DNA from: Microcella sp.
GTDB taxonomy: Bacteria > Actinomycetota > Actinomycetes > Actinomycetales > Microbacteriaceae
Direction of reading: 5' to 3'
NCBI RefSeq assembly: GCF_019739195.1
Contig: NZ_JAHHDS010000003.1
Span: forward strand, 1-64,000
DNA: 64,000 nucleotides
Part shown: positions 60,696-64,000 of the stretch, one piece after another
Position numbering within the stretch: the first letter of the stretch is position 1
Layout of the letters: the number at the start of each line of letters is the position of its first letter
Program-made: the position numbers and the translations under genes
The notes under the pieces: generated by a model
What the model saw: the letters and a program-made list of their open reading frames with translations, nothing else
Databases searched by the model: none
What the model was told of the DNA's origin: nothing

Positions 60696-61068
60696 TCAGG
60701 GTGCGGAAAGGTCCTTAACCGGCAGTCCGCAGGTCAGCAGAACTCGTTCGACGCTCTGTTCGGCAGTCTCGTCAGCTGTAATGCGATGCTCGGCGACGAA
60801 GTCGAGTGGTTGCCAGCCGTGGTACCAGTCTCGAATCTTGTCTTCGCCGAATTCGAGGGCCTGCGGGCGGTGGCGATGCCTTCGCAATGTCTCTTCGAGC
60901 GTGAGGTCAAAAGCGAAGAAGTACGCAACGGTTGCCGCCTGCGCGAGCCGCTCAAGCATCCGCTGGTAGCTCGGTGCAGAGAAGATTCCCTCGAGGACGA
61001 GGGGATGCCCGCGGTCGCGCAATCGTGCTTTTGCCGGAGCCTGAATTGCCGCGCAGCACGATCAGCAC
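60696..61068 (-). pseudogene. Broken P-loop kinase gene with internal deletion and frameshift
   Basis: From GTG 61068 the minus strand encodes VLIVLRGNSGSGKSTIA, a clean Walker A. About base 61022 the reading jumps frame into RDRGHPLVLEGIFSAPSYQRMLERL and the rest of a small AAA/zeta-type kinase. The first frame cannot continue as this protein, and the segment normally between P-loop and LEGI (some tens of codons) is missing. Joined length is about 124 codons, shorter than expected. TAACGT (61075-61080) is a possible -10. A sequencing error alone would not explain the missing residues. Confidence 0.7.
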
Positions 61069-61127
61069 GCTGAAACGTTAGCGCGAATGGCCGTGCTCGT
61101 CCGTGTCAGATGTGCGGCATCGACAAG

Positions 61128-61184
61128 CTTCAACGGATGCGGAACTTCGTGATGCAGGTTCGTGTTCTTCCGCATCCGTTGAAG
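61128..61184. repeat. Intergenic inverted-repeat element B
   Basis: CTTCAACGGATGCGGAA (61128-61144) and TTCCGCATCCGTTGAAG (61168-61184) are perfect 17-bp inverted repeats around a 23-nt loop. The core GCGACACGCCGG, also present in element A, follows at 61201-61212. The hairpin lies between the broken kinase gene and imuA', which are divergent, so it is not an ordinary terminator. Confidence 0.6.
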
Positions 61185-61216
61185 TCTGCGGAGGGTGTTC
61201 GCGACACGCCGGGTGA

Positions 61217-61239
61217 ATGTCGGTGCAGGTTGCCATATT
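61217..61239 (+). promoter_or_regulatory. PafBC-type (RecA-NDp-like) promoter of imuA'
   Basis: ATGTCGGTG (61217-61225), exactly 8 bp, then CATATT (61234-61239). The mycobacterial PafBC-dependent promoter consensus is TTGTCRGTG-N8-TANNNT, so eight of nine upstream bases and the exact spacing agree; the -10 differs at its first base. PafB and PafC are encoded at 48448-50398. Confidence 0.65.
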
Positions 61240-61254
61240 CGAACGTATGTTCGA
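61239..61254. promoter_or_regulatory. lexA box: LexA binding site (SOS box) of imuA'
   Basis: TCGAACGTATGTTCGA is a perfect match to the actinobacterial SOS box pattern TCGAAC-N4-GTTCGA. It overlaps the end of the -10 hexamer and the proposed start codon, an ideal position for repression. Confidence 0.9.
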
Positions 61255-62035
61255 TCATGGAGAGATGCCCGCACTCGCGCTCTCCCCCGCTGTCGACCTC
61301 GGCGGGGCGGGTGCGCGCGATGGGCAGTCGCACATCCAGTCGGTCGAGACCGTGCAGGCGCTGCAGGCCCGCATCGACGCGCTGCAACGCACTCGGCTCG
61401 ACTCGCGGCTCATGCCCACCCACGAGGCGCTCGCCGACCTGCTGCCCGACGGCGGGCTGCGTGAGGGCGCAACATACGCGCTGAGCCCCTCGAGCGCGCT
61501 CGTCATGGCGCTGCTCGCCGGCCCCTCGCAAGCGGGCTCGTGGTGCGGTGTTATCGGTATGCCCGAGTTCGGCGTCGAGGCCGCCGAGAGCGTCGGCATC
61601 GACCTCGACCGGCTCGTGCTCGTGCCGCATCCGGGCGATGCGTGGCTGACGGTAACGGCATCTATTGCGGATGCGCTCGGCATCGTCGTCGTGCGCCCCG
61701 GGCGAGCGGCCAGCGACGGCGCCATCGCCAAGCTCGCCGGGCGGCTGCGCGAGCGCGGCTCGACGTTGCTCGTGCTCGGGCCGTGGCCCCAGGCCGAAGC
61801 CATGATCAGCCTCACCGAGAGCCGCTGGTCGGGGCTGGGCGATGGCCACGGCTATCTCAGTGAGCGAGAGGTGACGGTAACCGTGAGCTCGAAGCGCGGC
61901 GGCCGACCCCGCAGCGGACGGTTGATGATGCCGGATGCCGAGTTGGGCATCCGTCGCCTCGATCGGGGCGTCGCGGCCGACCGGGCGCGCGAGCGCTGGC
62001 AGGGCTCGCCCGAGCTCGCGAGGCAGGTCGGCTGA
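61247..62035 (+). CDS. imuA': ImuA'-type mutasome accessory protein
   Basis: This RecA-like protein of about 262 residues acts with ImuB and DnaE2 in damage-induced mutagenesis in actinobacteria. The region GGLREGATYALSPSSALVMALLAGPSQAG resembles a RecA-type core without a clear Walker A; the basic C-terminus is variable. The start is uncertain: ATG 61247 lies 7 nt after the -10 (leaderless, inside the LexA box), ATG 61265 is the next in frame. imuB overlaps its stop by one base. Confidence 0.85.
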   Translation: MFDHGEMPALALSPAVDLGGAGARDGQSHIQSVETVQALQARIDALQRTRLDSRLMPTHEALADLLPDGGLREGATYALSPSSALVMALLAGPSQAGSWCGVIGMPEFGVEAAESVGIDLDRLVLVPHPGDAWLTVTASIADALGIVVVRPGRAASDGAIAKLAGRLRERGSTLLVLGPWPQAEAMISLTESRWSGLGDGHGYLSEREVTVTVSSKRGGRPRSGRLMMPDAELGIRRLDRGVAADRARERWQGSPELARQVG

Positions 62036-63615
62036 TGCAGCGCACGCTCGTGCTGTGGGTGCCCGACTGGCCCGTCATCGCGGCCGTGCGCGACGGGCTC
62101 GCTGCGGCGGGCGCACCGATCGCCGTCATGGCGGCGAACCGGGTTGTCGCGTGCTCGCCTGCCGCGCGGGCAGAAGGAGTGCGCGCGGGGCAGCGTCGAC
62201 GCGAAGCCCAGTCGCTCTGCACGAGTCTCGTTGTCGTGCCGTTCGATGAGGGGCGCGACCATCGGCTGTTCGCGCCGCTCATCGACGTCGTCGAAGGGCT
62301 CGTCGCCGGAGTGCAGGTCGTGCGCCCCGGCCTGCTCGCCCTCGCCGCGCGCGGGCCTGCCCGTTACTACGGAGGTGAGAAAGCCGCAGCACTGGCGCTG
62401 CGCGGGGCCGTGCGGGCTGACGACGTGGTCGACACGCGCATCGGCATCGCCGACGGAACTTTCGCGGCCGAGCTCGCCGCGCGCACGGTGGCGCCCTCCG
62501 ATGCGCATCAGAACAGTGGGGTGCAGATTGTCGCGAGCGGAGCATCCGCACCCTTCCTCGCCCCGTTCTCGGTGACGACGCTCGGCGACCCCGACCTCGC
62601 GACGCTGCTGGGGCGGCTCGGGGTACGCACGCTCGGCGACTTCGCCGCACTGCCCGCCGACGCCGTGCGCGACCGCCTCGGTGCAGCCGGAGCCCATCGG
62701 CACGCCCTCGCGGGTGCGGCCGATGCGACGATGCTCGTGCCCCGTACTCCCCCGCCCGACCTCGAGCGCGTGCTCGAGCTCGAGCCGCCCCTCGATCGCG
62801 TCGACCAGCTCGCCTTCGCCGTGCGGCAGCTCGCCGACGACCTCGTCGAGAGCCTCACCGGCCGGCTGCTCGTCGCCACCGCGATCCGCATCGGGTTTCG
62901 CGACGAGCACGGCACCGAAACCGAGCGGGCGTGGCTGCACCCGCGATCGTTCCGCGCGAGCGAGATCGTCGACCGCGTGCGCTGGCAGCTCAGCGGCGAG
63001 ACGCGCACCGCCGGAACCAGAGCCGACGCCGACCGCGGGCCAGGTCTGCGGTCGGCCATCACCCGCGTGCGCATCGTGCCTGAGAGCGTCGACGACCTCG
63101 CCCACCACGAGCCGGGGCTGTGGGGCAGCGCCCCCGATGAGCGCGTGCACCACGCCCTCTCGCGCGTGCAGAGCCTGCTCGGCCACGAGGCCGTGCTCAC
63201 CGCGCAGCGCACGGGCGGTCGCACGCTCGCCGAGCGATCCGTGCTCGTGCCCTGGGGTGACCGCGCCGTCATCACCCGGCCCGTCGAGCGGCCCTGGCCC
63301 GGCGCCCTGCCGCAACCGGCGCCCAGCACCGTATTCCCCTCGCGGCATGCGGTCACGGTCGTCGACGCGCTGGGTGCCCCGGTCGGCATCGATGACCGAA
63401 TGCGGCTCTCCGCCGCCCCCGCCGGGTTCGCCCCCGCTGCGGGCGGAACGACACGGCCCGTGACCTCGTGGGCGGGGCCGTGGCCGCTCGACGAGCAGTG
63501 GTGGAGCATCCGTCGCCGGCGACTGCATCGTCTGCAGGTGGTCGACGCTGCCGGTATCGCCTGGCTGCTCGTGCTCGAGGGCAGCAGCTGGTGGGCCGAG
63601 GCGCGCTATGACTGA
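62035..63615 (+). CDS. imuB: ImuB, inactive Y-family polymerase homologue
   Basis: This 526-residue DinB-like protein starts with LVLWVPDWPVIAA, where active Y-family polymerases have the acidic metal-binding motif, and the second acidic motif is replaced by the ARGPARYYGGEKAA region. It therefore should not polymerise; it links DnaE2 to the beta clamp and to ImuA'. The ATG overlaps the imuA' stop (TGATG), indicating coupling. A short GAGTGCGC hairpin surrounds its stop region. Confidence 0.93.
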   Translation: MQRTLVLWVPDWPVIAAVRDGLAAAGAPIAVMAANRVVACSPAARAEGVRAGQRRREAQSLCTSLVVVPFDEGRDHRLFAPLIDVVEGLVAGVQVVRPGLLALAARGPARYYGGEKAAALALRGAVRADDVVDTRIGIADGTFAAELAARTVAPSDAHQNSGVQIVASGASAPFLAPFSVTTLGDPDLATLLGRLGVRTLGDFAALPADAVRDRLGAAGAHRHALAGAADATMLVPRTPPPDLERVLELEPPLDRVDQLAFAVRQLADDLVESLTGRLLVATAIRIGFRDEHGTETERAWLHPRSFRASEIVDRVRWQLSGETRTAGTRADADRGPGLRSAITRVRIVPESVDDLAHHEPGLWGSAPDERVHHALSRVQSLLGHEAVLTAQRTGGRTLAERSVLVPWGDRAVITRPVERPWPGALPQPAPSTVFPSRHAVTVVDALGAPVGIDDRMRLSAAPAGFAPAAGGTTRPVTSWAGPWPLDEQWWSIRRRRLHRLQVVDAAGIAWLLVLEGSSWWAEARYD

Positions 63616-63638
63616 GTGCGCATCGGCTGAGCGCACTC
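63614..63638 (+). other. Hairpin between imuB and dnaE2
   Basis: GAGTGCGC and GCGCACTC form a perfect 8-bp stem with a 9-nt loop directly at the imuB stop codon, 20 nt before the dnaE2 ATG. There is no U tract, so it may modulate dnaE2 expression or RNA stability rather than terminate. Confidence 0.4.
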
Positions 63639-63657
63639 GCACGGCGGGGTCGCGCTG

Positions 63658-64000
63658 ATGGCCGGCTGGCACAACCCGCCGATACCGTGGAGCGAGTTCG
63701 AGCGCAACCTGCGCGAGGGCTCGCGCCCCGGCTCGAGCCCGCCGCTCGGGGGCGATGCGGGCGACTCCCCCGCGTGGTCGCACAAGCGCGGGGCCTACCA
63801 GCGTCGAGGTATCGAGCAGCCCGACCCCGCAACGATCGTGCCCTACGCCGAGCTGCACGCGCACTCCAGTTTCAGCTTTCTCGACGGCGCCTCGAGCCCC
63901 GAAGAGCTGCTCGAAGAGGCCGCGCGGCTCGGGCTGACCGGGCTCGCGATGACCGACCACGACGGCTTCTACGGCGTCGTGCGCATGGCCGAAGCGGCCG
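63658..64000 (+). CDS. dnaE2: Error-prone DNA polymerase DnaE2 (ImuC), 5' part
   Basis: The first 114 codons are present and the gene runs off the window. The N-terminus MAGWHNPPIPWSEFERNL is typical of actinobacterial DnaE2; the PHP domain begins at YAELHAHSSFSFLDGASSP, followed by LAMTDHDGFYGVVRMAEAA. It is the translesion polymerase of the ImuA'-ImuB-DnaE2 mutasome. The start is ATG 63658, 42 bp after imuB in the same direction. Confidence 0.93.
   Translation, partial: MAGWHNPPIPWSEFERNLREGSRPGSSPPLGGDAGDSPAWSHKRGAYQRRGIEQPDPATIVPYAELHAHSSFSFLDGASSPEELLEEAARLGLTGLAMTDHDGFYGVVRMAEAA

Noticed and set aside
19973..64000. Over-represented hexamer GGATGC/GCATCC
   Set aside because: It recurs noticeably in and between genes, but the rough number seen is close to what base composition alone predicts, so I see no evidence of an uptake or recombination signal.
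1..64000. CRISPR arrays, prophage, insertion sequences, toxin-antitoxin or restriction systems
   Set aside because: No regularly spaced repeats, transposase, integrase, phage structural or restriction genes were recognised. The nucleotidyltransferase-fold gene has no HEPN partner, and the broken kinase has no antitoxin neighbour.

Overview
The window is high-GC actinobacterial chromosome, most likely from a Microbacteriaceae-like member of the Micrococcales. This rests on the ftsQ-ftsZ-yggS-sepF-yggT-divIVA order, RbpA, PafB/PafC, the actinobacterial qcrCAB/ctaE respiratory genes, an ImuA'-ImuB-DnaE2 mutasome, a tRNA without encoded CCA, and many leaderless starts. The family assignment is inference from gene order and protein sequence; no database was searched.

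The dominant feature is a huge, apparently perfect inverted repeat. Bases 1-9926 are the reverse complement of 10047-19972 (position x pairs with 19973-x) around a 120-bp spacer. Each arm carries ftsQ, ftsZ, yggS, sepF, yggT, divIVA, rluD, dnaE, a flavin reductase gene and hisD. In the left arm ftsQ is complete but hisD is cut by the window edge. In the right arm ftsQ has lost its 5' end, hisD is complete, and the chromosome continues normally. Essential single-copy genes at no visible divergence, plus imperfect microhomology at the fold, make a snap-back or assembly chimera the leading explanation. A very recent real inverted duplication is the alternative.

From 19.8 to 25.1 kb lie hisD, nrdR, pyrD, a DUF3043 membrane protein, an M20 dipeptidase and erpA. 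From 25.2 to 33.5 kb lie genes for an aa3 oxidase (ctaC-ctaD-ctaF, then ctaE) and the bc1 complex (qcrC-qcrA-qcrB), the parts of the actinobacterial bc1-aa3 supercomplex; two GNAT genes and a strong terminator sit between the two convergent halves. From 33.6 to 42.5 kb come trpD, an Lrp regulator divergent from a Cys/Met-type PLP enzyme, several small proteins, an atypical SDR, an NfeD/SPFH pair, a GDPD and rbpA.

From 42.5 to 53.1 kb a long minus-strand block reads HAD hydrolase, trmI, FKBP lipoprotein, pafB, pafC, tatA, tatC, helY, then lnt and ppm. The pupylation/proteasome genes that often sit between trmI and pafB in actinobacteria are absent from this locus. From 53.1 to 60.4 kb are PAC2, an intergenic inverted-repeat element, uppP, an M20 peptidase, tRNA-Leu(GAG), a GNAT/DUF2834 pair and an overlapping FolC-like ligase/HAD/nucleotidyltransferase-fold cassette. 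The window ends with a broken P-loop kinase gene, a second inverted-repeat element and imuA'-imuB-dnaE2, preceded by a LexA box and a correctly spaced PafBC-type promoter motif.

Most of the window is conserved housekeeping. I see no CRISPR array, phage, plasmid, insertion sequence or biosynthetic cluster. The items most worth following are the palindrome, the dual damage-control promoter of imuA', the rluD start-codon hairpin, the FolC-like cassette and the two intergenic inverted-repeat elements.
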